The notes under the pieces were generated by a model. The model saw only the letters and a program-made list of their open reading frames with translations. It made no database searches and was not told the origin of the DNA. This document shows positions 37,381 to 49,729 of a DNA stretch of 64,000 bases, piece by piece. This stretch comes from Chloranthus sessilifolius (taxonomy: Eukaryota; Streptophyta; Magnoliopsida; Chloranthales; Chloranthaceae): contig CM037586.1 of the NCBI GenBank assembly GCA_021018995.1, forward strand, positions 6,050,328 to 6,114,327. Direction: 5' to 3'. Within the stretch, counting starts at the first letter, position 1. Every line of letters begins with the position of its first letter. The position numbers and the translations under genes are program-made.

Positions 37381-37426
37381 TCGTCCCAATATCAATTGAG
37401 AACCAGCAAGTAGGAATATATAAAAA

Positions 37427-40400
37427 ATGGCCACCTTCTCTTTATTTATAAGGCTACTAGGCTTCTTCTACCTTTTCTCAGTTCTATCTCCTGTATTTTC
37501 TGCAAGAATGAACAGGGCTGTTAATCTTGGAGGTTGGCTTGTTACTGAAGGGTGGATTAAACCTTCTCTCTTTGATGGAATACCCAACAGAGATCTTTTG
37601 GTATACACTTATTTTCATACCTAAAATTACCACTACTAGAGATTTGATTTTTAATCTTTTTGTATAATATATAATTCTTACATTCTTGTATTTTTTTTTT
37701 TCTGTTTTTCAGGATGGAACCCAAGTTCAATTCAGATCAGTAAAGTATGGGATGTATCTATGCGCCGAGACTGGTGGCGGGGCGATCATCGTCGCAAACC
37801 GAACAAATCCGTCTGGATGGGAAACTTTCACGGTAAATTCTTATTTATTTCAGTTTGATTTTAATGAAGAATTATGGATTCTCTCTCTCTCTCTGATTAT
37901 AACTTTTTGCCTAACTGTGCAGTTGTGGAGGATCACAGAGACAAGCTTTAATTTTAGGGTGTTTAATAGACAATTCATGGGTTTAGGTAAGCAAGGAGGA
38001 GAATTTGATGTAGTGGCGATATCGAACTCAACTGGTAGATTGGAAACTTTTGAGATTGTTAGAAAATCAGACGATTTAAATAGAGTTCGTATCAAATCAC
38101 CCAATGGGCTGTTCTTACAGGTATTTTATTAAATAGTTTTTTAGTTATTTTTTCATATTAGTCTATTCTTTGGTCCTTAGAAGGATAAGTTCGGGTACCC
38201 GAACCAAAAGAAAGAAAATTTCGGTGTTTTTGTTCAGTTCGGTTTTTTTTATATATAATTTTTTTTCAGCTACTTTTTTGGCTTTTCAGGGTTTTTCAAT
38301 GTTTTTGGATTTTTTTTATTTTCTATTCTATCTAATCAGTTTTCTTTTTTGACCGTTTTCGAGTCAGTTCGGACCAGTTTGGTTTGGTCCAAATCAGTTT
38401 TCAGGTTGGTTCGGACTGATTCAATTAGCACGGTTTTTGGGTCGGGTTCAGGTTTGGGGTCAATACTTGCACCAGTAGTTCTTACTTATTATATTTTTTT
38501 AATTTTTGTGGGGGATTATTTACTGACATTTGTAGTTTGTACACCACAATAGTATTTAAATGATCTTACATTATTAAATTAAACTTTCATCTTACACCAT
38601 TCAAAGTTGGTTTAATATTATGGCAATTGACACTTAGTCTATTTAATATAAATTGTCTAAGTGACAACCCATTATTAGACCATATCTCCCCCAAAGAATC
38701 ATGCTTATCAGTGAATTCAAACCAACCGATTGGTAAACTTTAATACGGGCCATTAAAATTTGAAAACAATGGTTCGTATTAAAGCTCACAGATCGGATCA
38801 TTGAAATCAACTAAAAAGTGATATTTTTGGGCTCATTATCCTTCAATGTGTGATCTATCACTTTGACTCTACCGATGATAGATCATTCATACATACACCA
38901 TAAAATTATCCTAGAGTGGACCACAATACAACCTGAACCGCTCCTTCTATTGTCCTATCCGTAAATAAATGGTCTAGTGTACGAACCCGAATCGAACCGT
39001 TCAATTGAACGATCTGCAGCAGAACCATATGAACCGTCTGATTTTAACCAACCCCGGCAGTTCTGATATTTCTTTCACCCTCTTTCATCTATAACATTTT
39101 TATTTTAAAATATAAAACCCTAAAATCCAACCATTGAGATTGAAACTGCCTTTAAATGGGGAGGTCCCTGGGCCAGTGACATATATAAATGAGAAGGAGA
39201 CGTATAACAAACTGGAACTGAAAATCTAGGGCTTTGCAGTGCCCCGGCACTAGTCCCTAACCCTAGGGCTCGGCTAAAAGAAAGACTTTGTTATTTTTGA
39301 GTATGTGACACATATAATACCATCTAAGCCGGTTAATTACAAGACTAAATGTAAAGATCTTTGAGGCTAAAATTTGATACGAAATGTGATCCCTATTATA
39401 TGATTCAATGCAGTCAAAGATCACCATCTAATTTAATTATTGACTTTAACAAATCAGATGATAGAGATCATATATGTGTCAATTTTTTGCCTTAGAGATC
39501 TTTACTTCATGATCTTGTAATCAGACGACTTAGATAGTGTTACACATGACACAAAGCCTAAAATAACAAAGCCTATTTCAAAATGTTTGACGACACTAGA
39601 ATAATGAGAAACTAGCACTTATTAAATGTATATTATTTGGTTTGTAAACAGGCCAAAACAGAGGATTTGGTGACAACGGATTTCAGCGAAAACACGAGTT
39701 GGAGAGATGACGATCCGTCGGTCTTTGTGATGCAGTTCGCGAGGAGATTAGAAGGAGAGTTCCAAGTAACAAATGGTTATGGGCCTACAAAAGCCCCACA
39801 AGTTATGAGAGTGAGTAAATAGATCCATATGAGGGTCTTAACGGGCCGGGTTGAGCCGAGCTGGCCTGCCCCAGCCTGCAATGAGCTGATTCTTGGAGCC
39901 CGACCCAGCCTGATTAGTAATCGAGTCAGGTAGGAGCTAGTTCCAAGATGCCTGATTATAACTCGCCTGGTTAACACCCGGCCCGGCCCAGTTCAATTAG
40001 TAATCAGATCGGGTGAGGACGATTTTATTTAGCCCATTTCAGGTGAGGCTCGGCCCATTGATAACCCTACTCCATTGATAATGAAGCTATGAACTTTTCC
40101 ATGATCAAAGTATCAAACATCTGTTGAATGGATTTTGTTGATCTCAGGACCACTGGAACACTTTCATCGTGGAAGAAGATTTCGACTTCATATCAAAGAA
40201 TGGTTTGAATGCAGTGAGGATTCCGGTCGGCTGGTGGATCGCACACGATCCGACACCTCCGTGGCCTTTCGTAGGCGGGTCCTTACAAGCTTTAGATAAG
40301 GCATTCTCATGGGCCGAGTAAGTGAATGTTCTAAATCCCACAAAATTGAACTAGTATTAGGTGAACCACCAGGACCCTGACACGCAACATGCACCACATG

Positions 40401-43400
40401 TACCACATGTAGAATTTTATGGGCCTAACTCAAAGCTCACAAAACCAGCTTCCAAGGTGAGGATTGTCCACCTCTCACGTGTAACGTGTCTCTCTACATC
40501 CCTGTGATTACCTGCTTTGATACCATGTAAGAATTTTATAGGCCTAACTCAACCTCACAAAACTGGCTTGTAAGGTGAGGATTGCCCAGGTTTATATATA
40601 GCCCAAGGCCATTAACCCAAGCAATGTGGGACTATCGTTCACGCCCCCTCACGTGTATCATACACAGTAGGGCTCTCAATGGGCCGAGCCGGATTTCATC
40701 TGGCATCTGGAAAGAAAACTATAAGCTTTTTGGTTGTGTAAGCCCAGCCCAGGACCCGGACCGGACTAAGCATGGTTTGACCCGGGTTAACCTAGGCCAG
40801 GATAGAACTAGATACTCCAAGGTACCCATGCATTGAGAGCACCTACCGTGTAGACTTGACAACATGGAGATCAATACAAGTGACCAAGTTAAACAGGGCA
40901 ATTTATTGGACAACCTAGAGCTAGCCAATATCTGGCCCATTATTAATTGGGCCAGGCCAGGCTAACACATTTATAAATCAGGCCTACTTATCTTAGCCCA
41001 TACCACGCCCATTGCAGGCCAGGCTGGCCCCTTTGGGAACCCCTATCTATCACCCAATACCAACTAAAAAATCGAGAGAAAATGATGATTGGAAGAATGG
41101 CTCCTGACTGACATTTAGGCTATGTTTGGCATAGCTCCCTGCTTTAGCAAGTTCTCATTCTCTTTGCTAAATCCCTACTACTTATATTACCAAGTCTCCC
41201 TTTTCCTTGCTAACTTCTTGCGAAACAAGATTCACCTGCTCCAGCAGTTCTCCGCTACTCTCTGCTCACTCCTTGCTAGAGTAGATTTTATTTGCTCTGA
41301 CAGAGAATTAGTAGAGAGCAAGGAGGTAGCTGCAAGAGCAGGTAAATTCTGCTTTGCATGGAGTTAGCAAGGAGAAGGAGGGTATGCTAAAACAAGTATA
41401 TCTGCTCTTACAAGGAACTGAGAAAGAGCTATACCAAACACAGTCTTAAATATCAAAATGGTGTTTATATGATCTTACACCAATAAAATTATTATTTTTT
41501 ATTGCACACCATTGAAGTATGATTTATCATTAAGCCAGGTAGAGCACATTAGTGACCAATCTAAATTGTCTAAGTGGCAATTCATCATTGAAGCATGCCT
41601 ATAAGTGAGTGTAAACCATCATACTAATCAATTCTAATATCAGTCATTAAAATAAAAAATAACGGTTGATCTTGTAGTCAAATTTTGAAACAGCAGTTTG
41701 GTGTTTAAATGAGGATGAGAAGAGTTTTTGTTTTTTGTTTTTTTTTTTTGGTCTGTTGATGACGAGGATGAGGAGAGTTTTGTTAATTCCTTGTGGCATT
41801 GGTTTTGTTGATGCTTCAGGAAATATGGTGTGAACGTTATAATAGACCTCCACGCGGCACCGGGTTCGCAGAACGGATGGGAGCATAGTGCATCAAGAGA
41901 TGGGTCTCAAGAATGGGGAAACACAGATGACAACATACAACACACCGTTCAAGTCATAGACTTTCTAACATCCAGGTTTGTTACCATTTAGTAAAGGATA
42001 TCTTTGAAAATCATTGATTTCTTCAAATCAGAATATGGAGATCTTTTTTCACCATAATCTTCCACATAATAGATCTTGAGATTATGAAGCACCTATTAGA
42101 TGGTCAATTTTTTATTTCGTGTGTCACAAATTCTCAAAAGATGGCCCTAAAATTACAAACTGGAGGAGTACCTTTTGCACGCAAAATAATTGTTACTCGT
42201 GAAGCGTTGTGCAAAGAAGAATAACTCTGAGGAGACGAATCCGTGAGATGAGATGCAGACTAGCTAGATCGCTCTTTTTAAAATGATTTGCGCCCCCGCT
42301 ATCGATCAATCGGATCCTAATGGCCCGGCATGATGTGCCTTGTGTATGATATTGTGCATAGTCTTGCTCAAGGTGTAAAGGGCTCAACCGCAAAGCTGAA
42401 TTCCCCTTCAAAGGCACCAAAACTTTTGCAATTAAGACACAAAACCCAAAAAAAAATTGCACGATGTGGGACTATTCCCACTTTGAAACACCAAAATACA
42501 CCAATAGAATCATGCTTCTAAGTGGATGTAAATCATCTGATTGGTGAACTATAATATCAGCCATCAAAACTAAGAACAACCGTTGGTATCAGAGTGCACA
42601 TATCGGATGGCTCGAATCCCTCAAATAATATGATTCTTGAACTCATAGCCCTTCAATTGATGATATATCATTTTACAGTAGAAATTTCCAAGATCATAAG
42701 CTAAATGGTGTAAGATCGATTAAACATCATTTTGCTATTTACATGACTGTCAGGAGAGTCAGTCCCAAATTAATTATATATATCAGATCTAGCCAATCTT
42801 TGCTCAATCCAATCTAAAGGTCAAGCAAGATGTTTTAGGCAAGATTTAAAACACCCTAATAAATGGTTGATTGATTGATAAGTGGAACATAAATGTAGTC
42901 CAATAAAATATAAACGCTTGAATTTAAACTACAACGTACATTAACATACTTGTTTGGCATAGCTCTATGTTAGCTCCCTGCAAGAGTAGGGTTTACCTGC
43001 TTTAGCCGTTTTCGTTTCTCTCTATTAAATCTCTGCTACTTACTTTAGCAAGTCTCCAATCTCCTTACTAACTTCCTATAGAATAAGATTTACCTGATAC
43101 AGCAGTTCTCACATGCTCTTTACTCACTCACTATCAGAGCAGATTTTATTTACTCTAGCAAGGAGTTAGCAAGGAGATAGCTGCTAGAGTAAGTAAATTC
43201 TATTTTGCATGGAGTTAGCAAGGCAAAGGAGAGCCTACGAAAGTAAGTATATCCGATTCTGACATGGAGCTGACAAAGATCTATGCAAAATGCAGCCATT
43301 ATGGCTGCATATGGCATAGCTCCCTGTTAGCCCCTGTCACTGGAGAGTTCACCTGCTCTATAGTTGGTTCTCATTTTCTTTTTTAACTCCCTGCAAAAGA

Positions 43401-45295
43401 GGATTTACCTGCTCTAGCAGCAACTTCCATGCTCTCTACTAACTCCCTACCAAAGCAAAAAAAAACTGTTCTAACAAGGAGTAAGTAGAGAGGAGGGTGG
43501 AACTGTTGAACAGGTAAATCCTATATAAAATTTTGCTATACAAAGAGTTATAAAGGATAAGGGATACCTACTAAAGCAGGTATCAGGATGTTAGTAAAGA
43601 GGATGAGAACCTATACCATCTAAGGAGAGCGTGGCCCATTTTTATAATTGGGCTTCATTTGGAGGTCAGGGCCCGCCTACTAAACTAATTATAACGTCAT
43701 GCCCCGTTTTCACCCGTCTAATAGAGTAGAATTTACAAAATGGCTTGAGGAAACAATAGAATTTTCAGCCCGTTGTTGAACACTTGCACTGCAGGTATGC
43801 CAAAAGCCCAAGACTCGCTGCGGTCCAGCTGATCAACGAGCCTCGCGCACCGGGATCGTCCCTCGACGTCGTTAAGAAGTACTACAAAGCTGGATACGAT
43901 GCCGTACGGAAGCATTCATCGAGCGCTTCTGTGATCTTCGCTAACCGGCTCGGTCCGGCGGACCATCAGGAGCTCTTCCCTCTTGCAAGTAGCCTCAGGG
44001 ACTCAGTCATTGATGTGCATTACTACAATCTATTTAGCGATGTATTCGACAACATGTCCGTAGAACAGAACATCGATTTCATCAACACTAACAGATCAGC
44101 CCAGTTGACTAATCTAACGGCATCCAACGGTCCCCTAACGTTCATCGGTAAGTAATCCAAGGTAAAACTCTCATTTTGGGCAAACCAAAAACAGCCTCTT
44201 AAGGGTGGCCATGGGCTGGGCTGGGATGGCCCGTTTCAGATAGTAGGCCTATTAATCAGATCCGAACCTGGGCCAGCCCAATTTCGAATTGGCCAAGATT
44301 AGTGGATCCGGTAAAACATCCCGGCTTGTCAAACTCGGCCTTGCCAAACCTGATCAATTGACACTAAATAATCCGGACTGGCATGAACACGATTAGACCA
44401 AATTATTAGTCAGCCACAAATACATGTAATTTGTAGCATTCATGGTCTTGAAGGAGCAAGTAATTTTAAGTTTATGAACATATTTACATAGCAGTCACAG
44501 ATCTCAACGCTGTCAGTCAACGGTTTGACTGGTCCAGTACACTATAAAAAGCTAAATATTCAGTAATGGCAACCACGGCTTTCCACTGTCAGAGTCATTG
44601 AGTCAATCAAGGGGGATCGTTTTCGTCCCAATCTTCCACAGTAGTTCATGACATTATGTCCCACCTATCAAGGCCATCAAATGTTGATTCTACGTGGCAT
44701 ACATCCCCATAGTGACGCCTAATAAATGGCCTATGATTTCAAAACCTATTGTGTGGTAGATTGGGATGAAAAACGATATCCGTCTTCTAGATTCAAAGCA
44801 GCCAGAGCTACATCATCTGATTCAATGCAGCCAACAGCTCTCACACTGGAAAACCCCTGGTTGACCTTATGGAATAGTTGGTTGCAAATACCGATACCTT
44901 ATATAAACTTCAATTCAAACTATACTAAATATATTGTAGGATCCCTAATCACGAATATCATGTCTTGATCATTCATCAAACATGGAGATACTACTAAGCC
45001 ACACCCAAAATTGGCCTAACTACTTTCATGTCCAAATTCGAAACCAGCTACACACTCCATTAATTCCTTACATAATTTGTGGATATGATGAAATGGCGCA
45101 GGAGAATGGGTTGCTGAGTGGAATGCGAGGGGAGCAACCAAGGAGGATTACCAGAGATTTGCAGAAGCCCAATTACAAGTGTTTGGGCGTGCCACTTTCG
45201 GATGGGCATATTGGACACTCAAGAACGTCAACAACCATTGGAGTCTCCAGTGGATGATTAATAATAATTATATTAACTTGTCAACTTCTACATGA
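37427..45295 (+). CDS. GH5 beta-glucosidase-like protein with fascin-like domain, 8 exons, 507 aa
   Basis: Predicted secreted glycoside hydrolase of family 5, the plant type that carries a fascin-like beta-trefoil before the catalytic barrel. Exons: 37427-37600, 37713-37832, 37923-38120, 39652-39810, 40148-40317, 41820-41975, 43795-44147, 45102-45295; total 1,524 nt with clean phases and GT-AG borders throughout. Residues 1-25 are a signal peptide. AVNLGGWLVTEGWIKPSLFD follows. Residues about 59-163 (FRSVKYGMYLCAE..., LGKQGGEFDVVA) form the fascin-like part. The barrel shows LNAVRIPVGWW, VIIDLHAAPGSQNGWEHS, QLINEPRAP with likely acid/base Glu341, VIDVHYYNLF, and GEWV with likely nucleophile Glu445, then AYWTLKN. 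It probably acts on cell-wall beta-glucan or glucoside substrates; the exact substrate is not readable. Introns 3, 5, 6 and 7 (0.95-1.8 kb) are bloated by MITEs and a TRIM; coding sequence looks intact. Confidence 0.9.
38170..38480. mobile_element. hAT-type MITE built on GGTTCGG words, GH5 intron 3
   Basis: Contains the perfect 16-bp palindrome GTTCGGGTACCCGAAC at 38189-38204 and many cagttcggttt, ggttcgga, gggtcgggttc words. Boundaries not resolved. A companion block at 38975-39060 has gaaccgttcaattgaac. Confidence 0.5.
38500..38950 (+). mobile_element. MITE family, copy D, GH5 intron 3
   Basis: Aligns along its length with copy C: gtatttaaatgatctta, tctaagtgacaacccattattaga, aaagaatcatgcttatcagtg, ccgattggtaaactttaatacgggccattaaaa, and gtgtgatctatcactttga. 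Confidence 0.65.
39836..40080. mobile_element. hAT-type MITE built on GGCCCGGCCC words, GH5 intron 4
   Basis: Starts gagggtcttaacgggccggg and ends cggcccattgataaccctac, imperfect inverted repeats. Interior has cccggcccggccc and related words. TSD not confirmed. Confidence 0.55.
40409..40665 (-). mobile_element. TRIM element, GH5 intron 5
   Basis: Right LTR 40526-40665 begins (plus strand) tgtaagaattttataggcc and contains gtgaggattgcccag and aatgtgggacta; a truncated left LTR at 40409-40491 repeats the first half. Between them, cctgctttgatacca (40511-40525) reads on the minus strand as tggtatcaaagcagg, a Met-tRNA-type primer site adjoining the right LTR. No coding capacity. Confidence 0.75.
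40668..41047. mobile_element. hAT-type MITE built on GGGCC words, GH5 intron 5
   Basis: Starts tagggctctcaatgggcc and ends ggccccttTgggaacccct. Similar in build to 39836-40080 and 44205-44400. TSD not found. Confidence 0.5.
41097..41720 (+). mobile_element. MITE family, copy E, split by a Tourist-like MITE
   Basis: Head ggctcctgactgacattta (41099-41117), interrupted by 41118-41445, then resumes aaatatcaaaatggtgtttatatgatcttacaccaataaaatt and continues to the mirrored tail tttggtgtttaaatgagga. Confidence 0.65.
41118..41445. mobile_element. Tourist-like MITE (PIF/Harbinger type), copy 3
   Basis: GGCTATGTTTGGCATAGCTC at the left and GAGCTATACCAAACACAGTC at the right are complementary with three mismatches. 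TTA flanks both sides (41115-41117, 41446-41448). 328 bp in GH5 intron 5. Confidence 0.92.
42490..42775 (+). mobile_element. MITE family, copy F (partial), GH5 intron 6
   Basis: agaatcatgcttctaagtggatgtaaatcatctgattggtgaa, tatcagccatcaaaact and tgatatatcattt align with copy C; it ends atttacatgactgtcaggagag, complementary to the family head ggctcctgac. Confidence 0.65.
42947..43297. mobile_element. Tourist-like MITE, copy 4, GH5 intron 6
   Basis: acttgtttggcatagctct at the left and gatctatgcaaaatgcagcc at the right; interior shares ggagttagcaaggag and ctctagcag words with copy 3. Left end is diverged, TSD not clear. Confidence 0.7.
43303..43620. mobile_element. Tourist-like MITE, copy 5, adjacent to copy 4
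   Basis: Starts ggctgcatatggcatagctccctg immediately after copy 4; the right end (cctataccatct) is decayed. The two copies lie head to tail in GH5 intron 6. Confidence 0.6.
44205..44400. mobile_element. hAT-type MITE remnant built on GGCCC words, GH5 intron 7
   Basis: taagggtggccatgggctgggctgg start and multiple gggccagccc, ggccttgcc words. Right end not resolved. Confidence 0.45.
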
Positions 45296-46950
45296 TTAAT
45301 TATGTAGACTTAGCTTTGGTTTCATCTTTTATTTTAATAGAGAGAAGATTGTGTGGAGATGATTTAGTATTAAGATTAGAATTGATGATTTGATAAAAAT
45401 AAGGTTGTTTAACTGATTTAGATAAGGGTTAAGGTAGCCCGATACCAAGCACTAGGTAAGTTTCCCTGGTCCTACATTAGTTTGTCATCATGTAGCACCC
45501 AATCACATTATCGGAGGCCACATTAAGATGATCATAATATTACTGTTAATATATATATATACTTATATATTTTATTATAATTATTTTTCACACTGTACTT
45601 ATGATCATCAAGACAGTCCTTTATGCCAGAATTGATTGTGTGATTGGTTGCCACATGGCAGCAAACTTACCTAGTCCGTATTAAGAGACAACCTTTTCCC
45701 TTTAGATGTAATGGGTTATTTCTTCAACTTCATCATATCCAAATGTTTTGGTATATTTTATAAGAGGCTACTGTTATGGTGTTATGGTATATTTTATAAG
45801 AGGCTAGGGACTATACGCCTGAAGGACGTAGAGATTTCTCTACACCCACCATCAAGTAGCCATCATGTGGTGTCCATCGTGAGGATCGAGTGCCACGGCA
45901 ACTTATGCAAGGTTGATTAGATCCCATTCAAAATATTATTATTTTTATGACTTTTCGACCATTAAAAATATGGATAAAGTTAGTGAAAATCAATGCACCA
46001 AAGTTTTGGGATGCTACCTTATCTTTTTGACCTCTCAAATGGAGAGCAAAAAAGCCAAAATATATATATATTTAATACATTAATTTAAACTTTTTTTTCT
46101 CCAATCAGTTCATCTTTCGATCGATCTGTTAAATTCAACAAGGACTAAAGGATTAAAAGAGATTACAGCTTTCATTTATTAAATATTATTAAAGCTTTCA
46201 TCTATTAAAATATAAGATAAGATTTAAAGAGAGCATTAGTAAGAAAAAATTTGTAAGAAAACATATGTGGCTCGATGCCCGGCTCGAGCTCGATAGAGCC
46301 AAGCTAGAGCTTAGAATTTTCATGCTCAAAGGACCTAGAGTCAAGTTCCAACTCGGCTCATACAAGGTACAGCCGAGTTAGAGCTGACCCAAGCTTGGGC
46401 TGAACGCGGCTCGGTTGCAGCCCTAAATTGGCCCATTGAGAACCCATCTATAAGGGGGTATTTTTATCTTTCCAAACAAGATGAGAAAATGATAAAAATA
46501 ATGCCACTTGCTCCTATTAGTTTCAAGGCTAGATTCAGTGTTGATTAATCTGTCTTGTCAGAGTATATCAAACGTTAAATGATGAACACTGTTAATACCA
46601 GAACCCTGGTGTTTGATGCATAATAAAATAAAGGTGGTAAAATGTGAGAAATCCAATCCTCATATATTGAACAAGTGGACCCAAAATACTACTGTAAACG
46701 ATCTCTGGAAAAAAAAAAAAAAAAACACTCCAGAGGTTAGTAGAAGGAGATAGACCCATGCACCACACTTGATGCATGATCCGGTGCTTAACACTAAGTC
46801 TTCATGAAAAGAGTTAGTATCAGGTGCAAAAATCAATCTTCCACTAAGGCACATTCATTAGCTGTAATATGATAATATTCCGTGCAATCCTTCCACATTA
46901 CATCAAAAAGTGTAATAGCACTTGTATTTGGATGCCTCAGGTGAATTCTC
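45296..46950. other. 3' flank of GH5 gene, no further gene
   Basis: A candidate polyadenylation region follows the stop (attttaatagagag near 45330). 45735-45810 has a 32-bp phrase (gtatattttataagaggcta) in two copies. 46260-46450 resembles a hAT-type MITE built on gagctcg and gccgagtt words, ending ggcccattgagaaccc. Confidence 0.45.
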
Positions 46951-47105
46951 TTTCAAATGGGCTTGGCAAGAGTTAAGGGCAGGTCCATTAAGAAAGATTG
47001 GCATAAATGTATTTGGAGAAACCATCTCATAGCTTCATTATGTGGCTCGCAATCAATAGGAAACTCTTAACTATTGAAACTCAGTCAAGTCTCAAGAGAA
47101 TATGG
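46951..47105 (+). pseudogene. LINE zf-RVT domain relic
   Basis: FKWAWQELR, WHKCIWRNHLI and, after a one-base shift, SFIMWLAINRKLLTI are readable in order. This is the pattern of the zf-RVT domain at the C-terminus of plant L1-type LINEs. Badly decayed. Confidence 0.55.
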
Positions 47106-48759
47106 AGACTGATGACCACTTGATTCTACAAATGCTCCTTTTCTTCTTGGATATGGAGGTCTGCTTTGAGTAGAATCTTAATTCCAAGAAATGATCTGTT
47201 TGAGTATTGAGCTTAAATTGGAAGAGTTGAATAAACGGGGTGAAAAGGAAGAGTGGACTTAGTCATTAAGTGAGAACTATTTGGCATATCGGGACCGAGT
47301 GAAACTGAAGAATATTTTGGAATCAGTCGAAAGATATAAGAACTACTCTCGATTTGATTTTCGCGGATGTCATGTACGCCATGGATGGGTCAAAGTTTGA
47401 CGAGTTTGATAACATTTCATTTCCAAAAAGAATTTAGCTGTTAGGGACCAAAGAATTGACGCTGGTGGTAGATTGATAAAAAAAAAATCAGGCAGCGTTA
47501 CACAGTCGCTGATTGATAATAAGTGTGACCTGGACTGTTAAGATCATACTAGCTGTGTACCATCTGATACAAAAAAATATTGTTGGTGCTTTTTCTAATC
47601 AAATTAGTTTTAAAGGAATAGATGGTGTGCAACATTCAGTTTTTTTCGTTTAGGTGGTGCATAGGCAGTGGTATGTATTAGACGTACCCAATACAAGCTG
47701 GTATTGGTACCAGGCAATACAATTTTAAACCATGCTAATGACGCTAACTTCTTAAGTTTTCATATTGTTCTGTAACTTATAGTCCACCACCAGAGCCCCC
47801 AGTAGCAGCCCTAGCTACCCTTTATGACCCTTCTCAAAAGACCTAATTCATCCCCAATTCTTCAATGCCACTTACCAAATAATCCAACTTCACCTCCATT
47901 TAGCTTTCCAATCTCTCCCTTCTCTGCCCTCTCCAAAGAAGTCACTTTATGTTATCCACAGTAAAATTGTACCAAAAGACATGGATTGGCTCTTCAAACT
48001 TCCAAAGAGCATGTTTATTCTTGTAGTTCACCAACACTGGATCACAGAGAGCTCCCTTAGTCTTCTTTCCTATGGAGGAGATTGAAAAGAACCCAATTTG
48101 CAACTCAACCTTCTAGCGATGTTTTCTGGAGACAAGGCATGGCCCTCTACTTGAAACCCCAACACCTAGAACTTTTTTAGGGTTGACACAGTAAACTGAC
48201 AAAGCCTCAAATCAAGGACGAAAAGTAAAAAAGCCTCTCCCTTGAGTATCAGAAGCAACAATGGTAACATTAATGAAATAAAGGTACGAAATTTGGACTG
48301 AATTGACCCCTTGTGCATAGCCATTCCAAAAGGGACTGAACATTTGCATCCAATACCAAGACTTCAAATAAACTTCCCAATGATATAAAATGCCCAAGTT
48401 CGATTTGGAAAATTACCTCCAATGCCGCTTCAGGCATAGTCCCTTACCTCATCATAATTAAGTTCTCCCATAATCGCCAGTAACGTTGCATGGATCTGCC
48501 ACTTAGGAAAACATCCAACACCTCAGATTTAACAAACTTAAAATAGAAATTTGTTGGTTGCAATAATTTCAGTGGATGAATCAAAATTATTGACTGTTAA
48601 ACTAAATTGGTAACAATTTCAATTCCTCTATCAGCTGCATTGTCAGACAGAAAGCTCATTGCTTCAGTAATAGCAGCATTGACTATAATGATGACAAACT
48701 TTTTGACTGAAATACTGGTCCGCCTAAACAGATCAAATTGTTTGAACAACCCATTACGG
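47106..48759. other. Intergenic, no gene seen
   Basis: Mixed old sequence without convincing frames. 47660-47735 has a short inverted pair (tattggtaccaggcaata) and an aaaccatg end, reminiscent of the hAT-like MITE family but without a TSD. Confidence 0.4.
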
Positions 48760-49440
48760 ATTTTACACTCTTTTCATGAGGTTAAGGGGCAATCACTATC
48801 CGACCCACATGAGTATCAGCACCAGGTGGGTAGGCTGATCTATCTCACTCTCCCTCAGCCAACATTGCGTTTGCAGTTGTATCTGGATTAAAGCCATTTA
48901 GCCACAGTTCATCCATTCTCAAATTCATTAAAGCCACTCCTGGTCGGGAATTGTTTATCACTCTCATGATCACCTTCATGTATCTTGATATACTGATGCT
49001 GACTGGGCTGGCTCCATTACAGATCGTAGCTTTACGTCTGGATATTGTGCTTTTCTAGGAGGCAGCCTTGGTTTTGTGGAAAATTAAAAAGTAACTGGTT
49101 GTCTCTAAATCTTGTATTGAGGCTGAATATAGAGCGATTGCTCATGAGGATGTGAGTTTCTGTGACTACTATCTCTTATCTCTGAGCCTGGCCTTCCTAT
49201 AGTGGTCATATGCCTATATACTGCGATAAGAAGCTGTAGAAAATATTGCATCTAGTTTTGTGCTACACGAAGCTACAAAGCAAATCAAGGTTTAGGACCA
49301 CCGTGTGGAGCTTATAGATGTATCCTCATCCCAATAGTTGGTCGATATCTTCACTAAGGTCGTCATGGCCTCTGCTTCTTCAAGACATTAATATCAAGTT
49401 GGGCATGCATGTTCCAACTTAAGGGAGGGTGTCAGAGTGT
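48760..49440 (+). pseudogene. Copia RNase H end and 3' LTR start, relic
   Basis: YQHQVGRLIYLT (end of reverse transcriptase), then DADWAGSITDRSFTSGYCAFLGG (RNase H) and, with breaks, the C-terminal region are readable to about 49400. A polypurine tract aagggagggt (49421-49430) is followed by TGTCAGAGTGTGG, the probable 3' LTR start at 49430. LTR end not determined. Dead. Confidence 0.75.
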
Positions 49441-49729
49441 GGGTTAGCTAATATGTATATGGGTATGGTGTGTGTTGAGTATAATATTGGTGTGTATGTA
49501 ATGTTCTTCACTTAACTCATAATATTAATGCTTACGAGGGCATCTTTGCCTAAGCTAAGCCTTCTCTCTCTCCCTCACCCAAACCAATTACCATCTATCA
49601 AACCCTAATACCACCTCCTAACCCTAATATTACTAACCCATACCACCTATCATCAACCCTAGAAGTCTTCTTTTTAACATCTTTAGGAAATCTCATCCTA
49701 CCCCTATGAAATGATTGAAGAGTTGTGAA

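Noticed and set aside
39637..39822. ATG-initiated frame over GH5 exon 4
   Set aside because: The ATG is in the intron; the coding part is the internal exon 39652-39810.
40409..40665. Cassandra-type TRIM with 5S rRNA sequence
   Set aside because: I found no 5S rRNA internal promoter motif in the LTR, so only a generic TRIM is called.
47770..48400. Possible minus-strand LINE reverse transcriptase
   Set aside because: A few short frames, but no YADD-like or other reverse transcriptase motif could be read.
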